Shown here piece after piece: positions 1 through 8,041 of a stretch of 64,000 bases of DNA; the first letter of the stretch is position 1; each line of letters starts with the position of its first letter. Origin of the DNA: Ignatzschineria sp. (GTDB taxonomy: Bacteria; Pseudomonadota; Gammaproteobacteria; Cardiobacteriales; Wohlfahrtiimonadaceae); the NCBI GenBank assembly GCA_030150405.1, contig JASLFU010000037.1, forward strand, positions 1 through 64,000, given 5' to 3'. The notes beneath the pieces are model-generated. The model ran no database searches, had not been told where the DNA came from, and saw nothing but the letters and a program-made list of their open reading frames with translations. The position numbers were made by a program, and so were the translations under genes.

Positions 1-1
1 A

Positions 2-406
2 TTTTGGAGTATCTTTGCTGGCTTCTTTGTGGTGTTGGTGACAGAGATTGTGGTGAATCAGCAAGGTTTTGAGTTCCCTATCTATCTCAATTCAGCCCTC
101 TTTGGGGGGCTCTGCTCGGTGATTGTGCTACTAATTGTAACCAAACGGACAAAACCGACAGAGGTTGAACGTCTTTACTATCAGAAGTTGATGATTCTGC
201 CAAAAGAGGAGCGAGATGCAAAAGAGCTAGCACGTACTATGAAGTATCCCACCATTTTGGTGATTGCGGGGCTCATTGTGGTTGCTCTAACCTATCTCTA
301 CTACTATCGCCCGCTACAGGCGCACCGCTCTTTAGAGCGAGCGATGGAGTATCAGGTAACTCCTCTTGAGGAGGAGCTCTACTTAGAGGGGCCACGTCAA
401 GAGTAG
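2..406 (+). CDS. C-terminal part of a probable Na+/solute symporter (SSS-like)
   Basis: Partial gene: an open frame enters from the left edge (first full codon at base 2), so the true start lies outside the window. The visible 134 residues contain two hydrophobic stretches before residue 60, a charged cytoplasmic loop, a third membrane segment with a YLYYYRP end, and a polar acidic tail. This topology and the LNSALFGGL...TKRTKP segment resemble the C-termini of sodium:solute symporter family permeases, but no diagnostic motif is in view. Family assignment is inference; the substrate cannot be stated. Confidence 0.55.
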   Translation, partial: FWSIFAGFFVVLVTEIVVNQQGFEFPIYLNSALFGGLCSVIVLLIVTKRTKPTEVERLYYQKLMILPKEERDAKELARTMKYPTILVIAGLIVVALTYLYYYRPLQAHRSLERAMEYQVTPLEEELYLEGPRQE

Positions 407-504
407 ATGCCCTTTTTTCTCTCGCTCAATCTTTGGGTGGGTGCTATTCTGAGCGAAAATCGCCCTTAAAGAGGCGAAGCAGAGAGAAAGAAGGAGGTTT
501 ATAA

Positions 505-1104
505 ATGAATGAGTTGGAGCGCAGGGAGTTTATCACCGCTCTTGTTGAGTGGACAGAGCAGGCTTTGAGCGCCTTTATTGAGGAGCACCCTGAAGAGCAG
601 TTCTATATCTTTGTCTACGATTGCAATATTGCTGAAGGGGAGCTCGGTTTCTCCTTAAATACGCGTGATCTATTGATGGAGGATCTCATCGAGCATAATG
701 ATGAAGCAGATGAGGCGATGATTCATGACCTTACCTATAACTGCGGTAATTGGCGTTATATGATGATTGATCAATTCAATTTTGATGATGTGATCGATTT
801 TAGCGAATATTCCGAGGCCCTCTATCGGGGGGAGGTGAGTTATGAGGGGGAGCTAAATGATCGGGAAGAGGAGGGAGATGAGACGATTGCCCCCCAAACG
901 GAGGCTGATGCAGAGGCAAACCTTGCGCAATATTTCGATACGTTACGCACTCTCATCTATGAAGCGCTCCTTGAAGTGAGTGAGGGGGATCTGTTTCAAG
1001 CGCTTCCTAAAGATGAAGATTTCACCTTTTTCGCATTAGATCATGATGAAGAGGTTGCAGAAGGGATGGCACGGTTTGAAGCGTTTCGCCGTGAAAATAG
1101 TTAA
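505..1104 (+). CDS. Acidic cytosolic hypothetical protein, DUF4303-like
   Basis: 199 residues, very rich in Asp and Glu, with no signal peptide or membrane segment. An AAGGAGG ribosome site sits just before the ATG. The N-terminal part (EEQFYIFVYDC... then GFSLNTRDLL) resembles the FY-x-F...NT-x-x-x-L pattern of DUF4303-type proteins, which are sometimes found near polymorphic toxins as immunity-like proteins. No toxin gene is seen next to it here. It is transcribed alone and ends at a strong terminator. Function unknown; the DUF assignment is tentative. Confidence 0.7.
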   Translation: MNELERREFITALVEWTEQALSAFIEEHPEEQFYIFVYDCNIAEGELGFSLNTRDLLMEDLIEHNDEADEAMIHDLTYNCGNWRYMMIDQFNFDDVIDFSEYSEALYRGEVSYEGELNDREEEGDETIAPQTEADAEANLAQYFDTLRTLIYEALLEVSEGDLFQALPKDEDFTFFALDHDEEVAEGMARFEAFRRENS

Positions 1105-1120
1105 TCTCTTAAATAGAGAA

Positions 1121-1150
1121 AAACCGATCAATCACTTGATCGGTTTTTTT
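1121..1150 (+). terminator. Rho-independent terminator
   Basis: Perfect 11-bp stem (AAACCGATCAA / TTGATCGGTTT) with a TCAC loop, running into T7. It closes the acidic-protein gene and lies between it and the convergent cytochrome operon. Confidence 0.9.
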
Positions 1151-1227
1151 ATCTATCGTGTTACAGAATGAATAGGGGCCATCCTTTGCCAGACTCGATC
1201 CATCACACTAAAACTGACTCTTTTAGC

Positions 1228-2130
1228 TTAGTAGCGAGCATCTTTCGGTTTCTTGGCATTGGGCCAGTCATTCACTTTAGGCGCAAAATCGGGGCGCGGC
1301 ATGTGGGAGAAGAATTCCGCAAGATCCACAGCATCTTGATCATCAAGCTCCCCCCCTTGTCCCCATAAACCTTTATGAGTCACACTCATCGGCATTGCAT
1401 ACTTAATGAAAGCCGCTGCTTTATAGGTTCTCGCCATTCCAGCACCGATATTGAAGGATTCTTCACCCCAAAGTGGTGGAAAGACGATATCCCCGCGGGA
1501 GTCTTTTAATCCTTCACCACCATCACCGTGACAGGAGGCACATTTTTCTGTGTAGAGAAGAGCGCCTCGGCGGGTATCTGCGACAAGGTCCTCATTAATG
1601 GGGCCAGCAATCGGTACTTTCACCATCGCCCCTTCAGGAACCCCTTTATTGAGCCACTCCATATAGGCGATAAAGGCCTCCATCTCCCGAGAATCGGGGT
1701 CGAGCGGTTTACCATTCATAGAGCGCTGAAAGCAGCCATTAATTCGAGCTTTAAGGTCGAGCGTCTCTTGAGCTCGGGGCATAAAGCGGGGGTAGCGTTG
1801 CACAGTATTGATATAGTGCGCGCCGTAGATCTCTTTACCCCCAGCGATATGGCAGCTGTTACAATTCATCATCGCCCCTACATTATCGGGCAGAAGGCGC
1901 TTGGTCTCATTATTAAGGCGTTTACCTAAGAGAATCAGTTCAGCATTTGGCTCTTTTGCGATATCCGCATCGTTAGGGAGCTGATATTTTCCAATCACAT
2001 TCTGATCTTTATCCACAATATCGTAGGTGATGGGATTGGCTTCCGTTAATGCAGGTAGGCGACTAAAAGCGTAGACGCCAAGAGCGATTACAGCAGCTGC
2101 GGTGATGATTGTCCATTTACCTCTGCTCAT
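1228..2130 (-). CDS. tsdA: TsdA-like di-haem thiosulfate dehydrogenase
   Basis: 300-residue periplasmic di-haem cytochrome c with an N-terminal membrane/signal segment (about residues 6-22). Haem motifs are CNSCH at 90-94 and CASCH at 197-201. Between them is INGCFQRSMNG (130-140); in TsdA enzymes the Cys of this segment (here C133) is the unusual axial ligand of the active-site haem. M246 or M248 may ligate haem 2. TsdA oxidises two thiosulfate to tetrathionate, or runs in reverse as a tetrathionate reductase. Its ATG overlaps the stop of the upstream tri-haem cytochrome gene by one base (TAATG), so the two are coupled; that protein is a likely electron partner. Direction of catalysis cannot be read from sequence. 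Confidence 0.85.
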   Translation of the reverse strand: MSRGKWTIITAAAVIALGVYAFSRLPALTEANPITYDIVDKDQNVIGKYQLPNDADIAKEPNAELILLGKRLNNETKRLLPDNVGAMMNCNSCHIAGGKEIYGAHYINTVQRYPRFMPRAQETLDLKARINGCFQRSMNGKPLDPDSREMEAFIAYMEWLNKGVPEGAMVKVPIAGPINEDLVADTRRGALLYTEKCASCHGDGGEGLKDSRGDIVFPPLWGEESFNIGAGMARTYKAAAFIKYAMPMSVTHKGLWGQGGELDDQDAVDLAEFFSHMPRPDFAPKVNDWPNAKKPKDARY

Positions 2131-3494
2131 TACTGGCCTCCTTTATATTCAATGTTGGGTGCTTTAGTGGTAAGGAAGTGGCGGGTTTTGGCAACCTCTA
2201 CAGGCTCAATTTCCGGGGCTTGGTTCTTCCAACCATTGCGGATAAAGTTAATAACATCTGCAATATCTTTATCGCTAAGATGCTTAAAGCCCGGCATTGT
2301 AAAGGCCATAAGATCAGCAGGTGTATCGGGCATCTCGCCCCCTTCTAGAGTGATCTGAATAATCGAGTGTGCATTACGGGCTGTAATGGCTGTATTTTCT
2401 GCAAGGGCAGGAATTACTCGAGGTACGCCTTTTCCATCGACCCGATGGCAAGTAACACAATTATCCATATAGATCAGTGCGCCTCGATTATCGAGATAAT
2501 CCCCCGCAAGAAGCATTGCTGTAGTGCTATCTTCTTTAGGTGGGAAGGTTACTTCTCTCCCCTTTGCTGGGGGGAGTGATTTTAGATAAGCCGCTGTTGC
2601 AGTGATATCACGTTCCGTCCAAAACTGGGTAGAGTGCTGAATAACATCGGTCATGGCTCCAAAAGCAGAGACTTTATCCGTGCGCCCTGTTTTTAAAAAC
2701 TCTTCAAGCTCTCTTTGCGACCAAGTGGCTAGTCCGCGCGCTTCGCCTCTTAAGCTCTTTGCGCGCCAGCCATCAATCACGGCGCCGGTTAGGAATTCAT
2801 TTTCCCCCTCCATAGAGAGCGCCTTTTCTTGGTATGCGACTCCCCTAGGGGTATGACAAGCGCCACAATGTCCTGGGCCTTCCACTAAATAAGCGCCATA
2901 GTTTTCGAGCTCAGATTTTGTAGGATCTGCTTTAAACTCTCGCTCAGGCGCAAAAAGTAATTGCCACCAAGCGAGCGGCCAGCGCCAATTGAGAACAGGG
3001 GGGATAGTACTATCTGCATTTTTAAATTTTACAGGCTCTACTGCACTCATAAAGTAGGCATAGAGCGCTTCGATATCCTCATCGGGCATAATCACATAAG
3101 AGGGATAGGGCATAGCGGGATAGAGTGGCGCACCATCTTTCCGAACCCCATGTTTAACTGAAGCGGAAAACTCTTCGAGGCTATATTCCCCGATGCCCGT
3201 TTCCTTATCGGGAGTGATATTTGTTGAGTAGATGGCGCCGATAGGAGTCTGCATGGCTAATCCACCTGAGAACTGTGGGTTCCCCGGCGCGGTATGACAG
3301 GCTGCACAATCTGAGAGATGGGCTACATATTCGCCCCGCTTAATCAGCTCTGGATCTGTAATATCGACCGTTTTATTACTGAGTTTAGGAATTCGGCTCG
3401 ATTCAATGGCCTTTGCGCCAAAGTACCCTCCGCCGAGCCCAAGAGCCGCCAATACAAAAATTGGCATCAACCTTCTGCTTAAAGGTTTTTGCAT
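2130..3494 (-). CDS. Tri-haem cytochrome c (dehydrogenase cytochrome-subunit type)
   Basis: 454 residues with an N-terminal membrane anchor/signal (about 8-28) and three haem-binding motifs: CAACH 63-67, CGACH 210-214 and CVTCH 346-350. Spacing and flanking motifs (HTAPGNPQFSGG, ACHTPRG) match the three-domain cytochromes that carry electrons from alcohol or gluconate dehydrogenases to ubiquinone or an oxidase. No dehydrogenase subunit of those types lies nearby; the partner here is the translationally coupled TsdA-like gene. Inference: it links thiosulfate/tetrathionate chemistry to the respiratory chain. First gene of the operon, with a GGAGG site just before the ATG. Confidence 0.85.
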   Translation of the reverse strand: MQKPLSRRLMPIFVLAALGLGGGYFGAKAIESSRIPKLSNKTVDITDPELIKRGEYVAHLSDCAACHTAPGNPQFSGGLAMQTPIGAIYSTNITPDKETGIGEYSLEEFSASVKHGVRKDGAPLYPAMPYPSYVIMPDEDIEALYAYFMSAVEPVKFKNADSTIPPVLNWRWPLAWWQLLFAPEREFKADPTKSELENYGAYLVEGPGHCGACHTPRGVAYQEKALSMEGENEFLTGAVIDGWRAKSLRGEARGLATWSQRELEEFLKTGRTDKVSAFGAMTDVIQHSTQFWTERDITATAAYLKSLPPAKGREVTFPPKEDSTTAMLLAGDYLDNRGALIYMDNCVTCHRVDGKGVPRVIPALAENTAITARNAHSIIQITLEGGEMPDTPADLMAFTMPGFKHLSDKDIADVINFIRNGWKNQAPEIEPVEVAKTRHFLTTKAPNIEYKGGQ

Positions 3495-3620
3495 AGAAGC
3501 CTCCTTTGGGAAGTTTAAAGAAATTGGAGTGAGGCTGTGAACAGTCCCTAATTTTTATCATTATTTTATAATCAAAGTAGCACGGGAGAGCGGATAAATC
3601 GTTAGGCTTAATGCGGAATT

Positions 3621-3634
3621 TTGATTTGCGTCAA
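3621..3634. promoter_or_regulatory. FNR/ANR-like box upstream of the cytochrome operon
   Basis: TTGATTTGCGTCAA matches the FNR consensus TTGAT-N4-ATCAA at 9 of 10 fixed positions. It lies about 130 bp before the start of the tri-haem cytochrome gene and is the only close match I saw in that gap. Oxygen-dependent control of a tetrathionate/thiosulfate cytochrome pair would make sense. Binding is inferred. Confidence 0.45.
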
Positions 3635-3770
3635 TAGTTATAGGAAGGGGGTAAAAGCCCAACTTAACACTATATCTAAAAGTATAATTAAGGGGGTTTT
3701 AGGTGTTTAAAAAAGGGGAGAGATTTTAATACTGAATGAGCGAAATAGCGTTTTTTAAAAGCGTGAGGAG

Positions 3771-4199
3771 TTAAAGAACTCCCCGATAACGTTTACGCGC
3801 TCTTCCCGCCACAATCGTTAAAACTAGCCCGGTAACTCCGGAGATAATGGTCCACCCCCAGAGGCCAAAAGTGTTATTTACTCGGGCATCTTGCGGTTTT
3901 TCTGGCAGGTAGAGAAGCTCGACCTTATCCCCCACTTTATAGGCTGGGAGCTCATTGGTTCCGTGAGGGGAGCGGAAGGTAATACTTTCTCCAGTAAAGG
4001 TTTTAAAGCGAAAATAGGGGTGATAAACCTTTTTGGTGGCGCTCTCTTTATGTTCGGTAATTTTTAGATCTACCTTTACAACTTCCGCCTCTACCTTTTG
4101 GGCGCGTGTTAAAAATGAGCGGGTATCGTAAAAGGAGTAGGCAGCATATCCAAGCGCAAAGAGCCCGATAAGTAGAAAGAGAGTAGTAACTTTTCGCAT
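3771..4199 (-). CDS. DUF3592-family membrane protein
   Basis: 142 residues: a membrane segment at about 5-22, an extracytoplasmic beta-rich domain with ...YHPYFRFKTFTGESITFRS... and YKVGDKVELLYLPEKPQDARVN, then a second membrane segment near the C-terminus and a basic tail. The order helix, YxPxFxF, GxxVxVxYdPxxP, helix is the DUF3592 signature. Molecular function is not known for the family. It stands alone between the cytochrome operon and the divergent MATE gene. Confidence 0.8.
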   Translation of the reverse strand: MRKVTTLFLLIGLFALGYAAYSFYDTRSFLTRAQKVEAEVVKVDLKITEHKESATKKVYHPYFRFKTFTGESITFRSPHGTNELPAYKVGDKVELLYLPEKPQDARVNNTFGLWGWTIISGVTGLVLTIVAGRARKRYRGVL

Positions 4200-4306
4200 A
4201 ATCTATAGGCCTCAAATAGCGTAAAGGTTAGAGAGGAGAAAATATCTTCTCTATTATACGAAAAAGTCACTAAAATAGAGTTTTTTCATCCGATTTGGAG
4301 ATTTTG

Positions 4307-5689
4307 ATGGCAGATTTAGCCCTAAAAAACACCCCGAAAGAAGAGGTGAGCAGTATAACTGATCGTTCACTCTTCTCTTTAAGCTGGCCGATCTTTATCG
4401 ATCTCTTTCTACATCAAGCCACGATTTTGATCAATATCGCTATGGTGAGTCATCTCTCCACCCATTTTGTGGCGGCGATGAATGTGGGGAATCACCTCTT
4501 TCAGCTCTGTATTACGATCTTTAGTTTTATCAGCGTAGGCTGTAGCGTGGTGATCGCCCAATATCTAGGCGCAGGACGGCCAGAAACCGCGCGCAAAACG
4601 CTCCATATCTCTATTGCGCTGAATGGGCTTTTAGGACTCTTTGTGGCGATTGTGATCTTTCTTTTTGGGTGGCAATCCTTAGAGCTTATGAATACGCCGC
4701 AAAGCTTGATGGAAGATGCCTATAATTACCTCCATATTTTGGGGATCTGCCTAATTTTTGAGGCTATTTCACTTATTTTAGCCGCCTCTTTAAGGGTATA
4801 TGGCAAAACTAAAGCGGTGATGTATGTCTCGTTGATTGTGAATCTGCTTACAATCTTCGGCAATATGTTGCTGCTCTATGGTTTTTTTGGGCTTCCTCAG
4901 TTGGGCTTAGTGGGGGTTGCATGGTCCACCGCAATTGGGCGATTTATAGGGGGAATATTACTCTTTTATCTTCTCTTTTCGGGGTTAAAGATCTCTTTTG
5001 AATGGTCGTTACTGCTTAAGTGGAGCAAAAAACAGATCGGGCAGATTCTTAAGATCGGTCTTCCTGCGGCGGGTGAAAATATGGTCTGGTTTCTCCACTA
5101 TTTAACGGCTCTTGCTTTTATCGGCCTTCTTGGGGAGAAGAGTTTAGCAGCAGAATCGATCTACTTTGCGCTGGCCAGTTTTATTATGTTGGTGGGGGCA
5201 TCAATTAGTATTGCAAATGAGATTATTGTGGCCCATTTTGTAGGAGCTAAAGCGTATGATCGAGCCCTACAGCAGGGGCAGAAAGCGCTAAAATTTGGAT
5301 TTTTATTATCGTTAATAGTGGCGGTTACCAGCTGGCTCTTAAGTCCATGGATTATGGGGCTTCTCACCGATGATCAGGCAGTAATTGAGATTATGGCACC
5401 CCTCTTTTTACTGGGTATTTTGCTAGAGCCGGGGCGTTCACTAAATATTGTAATGGTAAACTCCCTGCGCGCTACAGGAGATGCAGCTTTCCCGCTTAAA
5501 ACTGCTTTTCTCTTTATGTGGGGGATCTCGATCCCTTTAGGTTACTTTTTGGGAATTAAGCTCGAATATGGGCTTTTAGGGATCTGGCTTGGTTTTTGTG
5601 CCGATGAGTGGGTTCGGGGGCTTACCAATAGCTGGCGTTGGTACTCCCGTAAGTGGGAAGCAAAAGGGCTCGCACTTGATGATGAGTGA
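4307..5689 (+). CDS. MATE-family multidrug/Na+ (or H+) antiporter
   Basis: 460 residues in about 12 membrane helices arranged as two similar halves, typical of NorM/DinF-type exporters. N-terminal SWPIFIDLFLHQATILINIAMVSHLS and the loop AQYLGAGRPETARK are characteristic; the second half repeats the pattern (IVAHFVGAKAYDRA). These transporters expel cationic drugs in exchange for Na+ or H+. I chose the ATG at 4307, which has GGAG six bases upstream, over a TTG at 4295 in the same frame. Single-gene unit. Confidence 0.88.
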   Translation: MADLALKNTPKEEVSSITDRSLFSLSWPIFIDLFLHQATILINIAMVSHLSTHFVAAMNVGNHLFQLCITIFSFISVGCSVVIAQYLGAGRPETARKTLHISIALNGLLGLFVAIVIFLFGWQSLELMNTPQSLMEDAYNYLHILGICLIFEAISLILAASLRVYGKTKAVMYVSLIVNLLTIFGNMLLLYGFFGLPQLGLVGVAWSTAIGRFIGGILLFYLLFSGLKISFEWSLLLKWSKKQIGQILKIGLPAAGENMVWFLHYLTALAFIGLLGEKSLAAESIYFALASFIMLVGASISIANEIIVAHFVGAKAYDRALQQGQKALKFGFLLSLIVAVTSWLLSPWIMGLLTDDQAVIEIMAPLFLLGILLEPGRSLNIVMVNSLRATGDAAFPLKTAFLFMWGISIPLGYFLGIKLEYGLLGIWLGFCADEWVRGLTNSWRWYSRKWEAKGLALDDE

Positions 5690-5839
5690 TGATGCGTAAC
5701 CTCGAATGCTTTCTATAGCTAAGCGTACGAAAGAAGGGGATGCACACTTTAAGATGGGCAAAAATTGTACGGAATTTCTGAAATAAAAGGGTGCAGCGCC
5801 GGGAAAGAGGAGTAGAATAAACCCCATACCTAAAACTTT

Positions 5840-5924
5840 GCCGGAGTGGTGGAATGGTAGACACGGGGGATTCAAAATCCCCTGCCTACAAAGCGTGAGA
5901 GTTCGAGTCTCTCCTTCGGTACCA
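5840..5924 (+). tRNA. tRNA-Leu (anticodon CAA)
   Basis: 85-nt cloverleaf: acceptor GCCGGAG pairs with CTTCGGT (one G-T and one internal G-T), anticodon stem GGGGA/TCCCC with loop TTCAAAA, a variable arm, T-loop GTTCGAGTC and an encoded CCA (5922-5924). The long variable arm and A73 discriminator fit leucine; anticodon CAA reads UUG. A terminator follows at once, and a Type III restriction-modification system begins 105 bp downstream. Confidence 0.95.
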
Positions 5925-5935
5925 GATAGAAAAAA

Positions 5936-5968
5936 GCCTTAGTTTTCCAAAAGCTAAGGCTTTTTTTT
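5936..5968 (+). terminator. Terminator of tRNA-Leu
   Basis: Stem GCCTTAG / CTAAGGC extended by A5/T5 pairs, loop of 11, followed by T8. Confidence 0.9.
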
Positions 5969-6029
5969 GTGTGTAGGAATAGTGTTATGATGAGACTTTT
6001 CCGATTTCTCTTTTGTTGGTGATAGGTTT

Positions 6030-8039
6030 ATGAAAACAGAATTACTTAAAGAATTAGACTCCGTACTGAAAGCATTTCCTCACTATTGGGATGGGGAAGC
6101 GCTTCAAAGAACACGCATTATTGAGGATCTTAATAAGAATGATGAGGCGCTTTTAAAAGCGCTTTTAAGCAATGCAAAAATCAGAGAAGAATATACCCAA
6201 TCGATTGATGGGATCACGCTCTTTAACAAGGACGATTTAGAGGCATTGCTCGCCTATAAAGGTTACTGGGCGGATAGTTATACTAAGTACTCCAATTCCA
6301 TTGGCTTAACGAGCGAAGGGAAGTATTTAGAATACAATAGCGATGTTGTTTTAGATTTCCCCTTTAAAGATTGTGTGTTAGAAGGCGGAATGACGCATGA
6401 AGATCGGGGAAAAGAGGAGGTCTTTTTTAATGAAGTAATCGCCCGTGATGAAGTGGATACCCTTCTTGCGCCGAAAGTCTTTACCAATAGTAAACGGTAT
6501 AGCGCCGATGGCATCGAAGAGAATATTACCGATATTAAAGAAGATGACAATCTCATTATTAAAGGGAATAACTTGCTTGCGCTTCACTCATTAAAAGAGC
6601 GCTATGCGGGGAAAGTGAAGCTTATCTACATAGATCCTCCATACAACACGGGAAATGATTCATTTAAATATAATGATCGGTTTAATCGCTCTACATGGCT
6701 TACTTTTATGAAGAATCGATTAGAAATCGCCAAAGAATTATTGAATATAGAAGGATCTATTTTTGTTCAATGTGATGATAATGAAATTGATTCCTTAAAA
6801 ATTTTAATGGACGAAATATTTGGGAGGCAAAATTTTGTAAATAGACTTACTGTTGAGGCGAGATCTCCATCTGCTTTTAGTACCGTGAATCCTGGAGTTT
6901 TTAAGGCATCTGAATATATATTATGGTTTGCAAAAGATAAAAATAATTTTACTGAGAATAGGGTTAGGATAAAACGTAAGCCTGATTATGCATATAATCG
7001 TTGGTTGGTAAATCCAGACGAAGAATATTCAAACTGGAAATTTATTTCTCTTTATGAAGCTTTTGAAAAAAATAAAAAAGCATCTAATTCAAGACCAGAT
7101 CTTTTAGCTGAGATTTTTGATCAATTTATTATTGATAATGCTAGACAAATTACTCGTTTAGCAAGTATTAGCGATAGTAAGGCGGGTGCAGACATCGTCG
7201 CCTTAAAAAATAAGTCTTTACAACACAAAGATAAAATTTTTTATATGCCTAGAGAAAGTTATGATGATATTTATATTTTAAATGGGCAACAGATAATTTT
7301 TTATTCTAAAAATATCCATGAAATAGATGGAGAATTATCCGCATCAGCTATGTTAACCAACATATGGACAGATATAGCATGGGAAGGGATAGCTGGAGAA
7401 GGAAGGGTTACTTTTAATAGAGGGAAAAAGCCTGAAAGATTGATTAAAAGAATTTTAGAATTAGCATCAAATAAAAATGATTTGATTTTAGATTTCTTCA
7501 TGGGAAGCGGAACAACGCAAGCCGTCGCTCATAAAATGAATCGTCAATATATTGGCATTGAGCAGATGGATTATATCGATGAATTGGCAATTCCTCGATT
7601 AAATTTAGCAATAAACGGAGATCAAAGCGGAATCTCTAAAGAGGTGGAATGGCAAGGCGGGGGCAGTTTTGTTTATACGGAGCTAAAAGCCCTCAATCAA
7701 ACCTATATTGAGATGATCCAATCCGCCACCGATACGGAGCAACTCCTCACTATCTTTAAAACGCTAATGGATGAGAGCAGTTTTGGCTACAGCAATGCCT
7801 ATTTCGATTTTAGAGTAGATCTCGATAAGCTTGCTAAAGAGCTCTATGAGGTGGATGGATTGCCCCGTAAACAAGCTTTTCAAGAGTTAGAATTACACGA
7901 TCAGAAACGCCTATTAATTGAAACGCTTGATAAAAACCAGCTCTATGTAAACTATTCAGAGATGGAGGATGAGAGTTACCAGGTATCAGAAGCGGATCAA
8001 GCCTTTACCCATTCATTTTATGCAAAGGATGAGGCGTAA
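6030..8039 (+). CDS. mod: Type III restriction-modification methyltransferase (Mod)
   Basis: 669-residue DNA methyltransferase of the beta class. The catalytic motif IV DPPYNTG is at 202-208, followed by a long variable target-recognition region (about 235-485) and then the AdoMet-binding motif I FMGSGTT at 490-496. This order is characteristic of Type III Mod proteins, which make N6-methyladenine and give the complex its specificity. The two-base gap to res and the shared strand indicate one operon. The middle of the gene (roughly 6720-7495) is clearly more AT-rich than both flanks, as expected when target-recognition segments are exchanged by recombination. No tandem repeat suited to phase variation was seen. 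Confidence 0.95.
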   Translation: MKTELLKELDSVLKAFPHYWDGEALQRTRIIEDLNKNDEALLKALLSNAKIREEYTQSIDGITLFNKDDLEALLAYKGYWADSYTKYSNSIGLTSEGKYLEYNSDVVLDFPFKDCVLEGGMTHEDRGKEEVFFNEVIARDEVDTLLAPKVFTNSKRYSADGIEENITDIKEDDNLIIKGNNLLALHSLKERYAGKVKLIYIDPPYNTGNDSFKYNDRFNRSTWLTFMKNRLEIAKELLNIEGSIFVQCDDNEIDSLKILMDEIFGRQNFVNRLTVEARSPSAFSTVNPGVFKASEYILWFAKDKNNFTENRVRIKRKPDYAYNRWLVNPDEEYSNWKFISLYEAFEKNKKASNSRPDLLAEIFDQFIIDNARQITRLASISDSKAGADIVALKNKSLQHKDKIFYMPRESYDDIYILNGQQIIFYSKNIHEIDGELSASAMLTNIWTDIAWEGIAGEGRVTFNRGKKPERLIKRILELASNKNDLILDFFMGSGTTQAVAHKMNRQYIGIEQMDYIDELAIPRLNLAINGDQSGISKEVEWQGGGSFVYTELKALNQTYIEMIQSATDTEQLLTIFKTLMDESSFGYSNAYFDFRVDLDKLAKELYEVDGLPRKQAFQELELHDQKRLLIETLDKNQLYVNYSEMEDESYQVSEADQAFTHSFYAKDEA

Positions 8040-8041
8040 TT

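Noticed and set aside
1528..1929. Open frame on the + strand opposite tsdA
   Set aside because: It is antisense to a clear di-haem cytochrome, has no ribosome site and no recognisable protein features.
7068..7082. A-runs in mod as a phase-variation switch
   Set aside because: Runs are only 6-7 A and are interrupted; no tandem repeat or long homopolymer typical of phase-variable mod genes is present.
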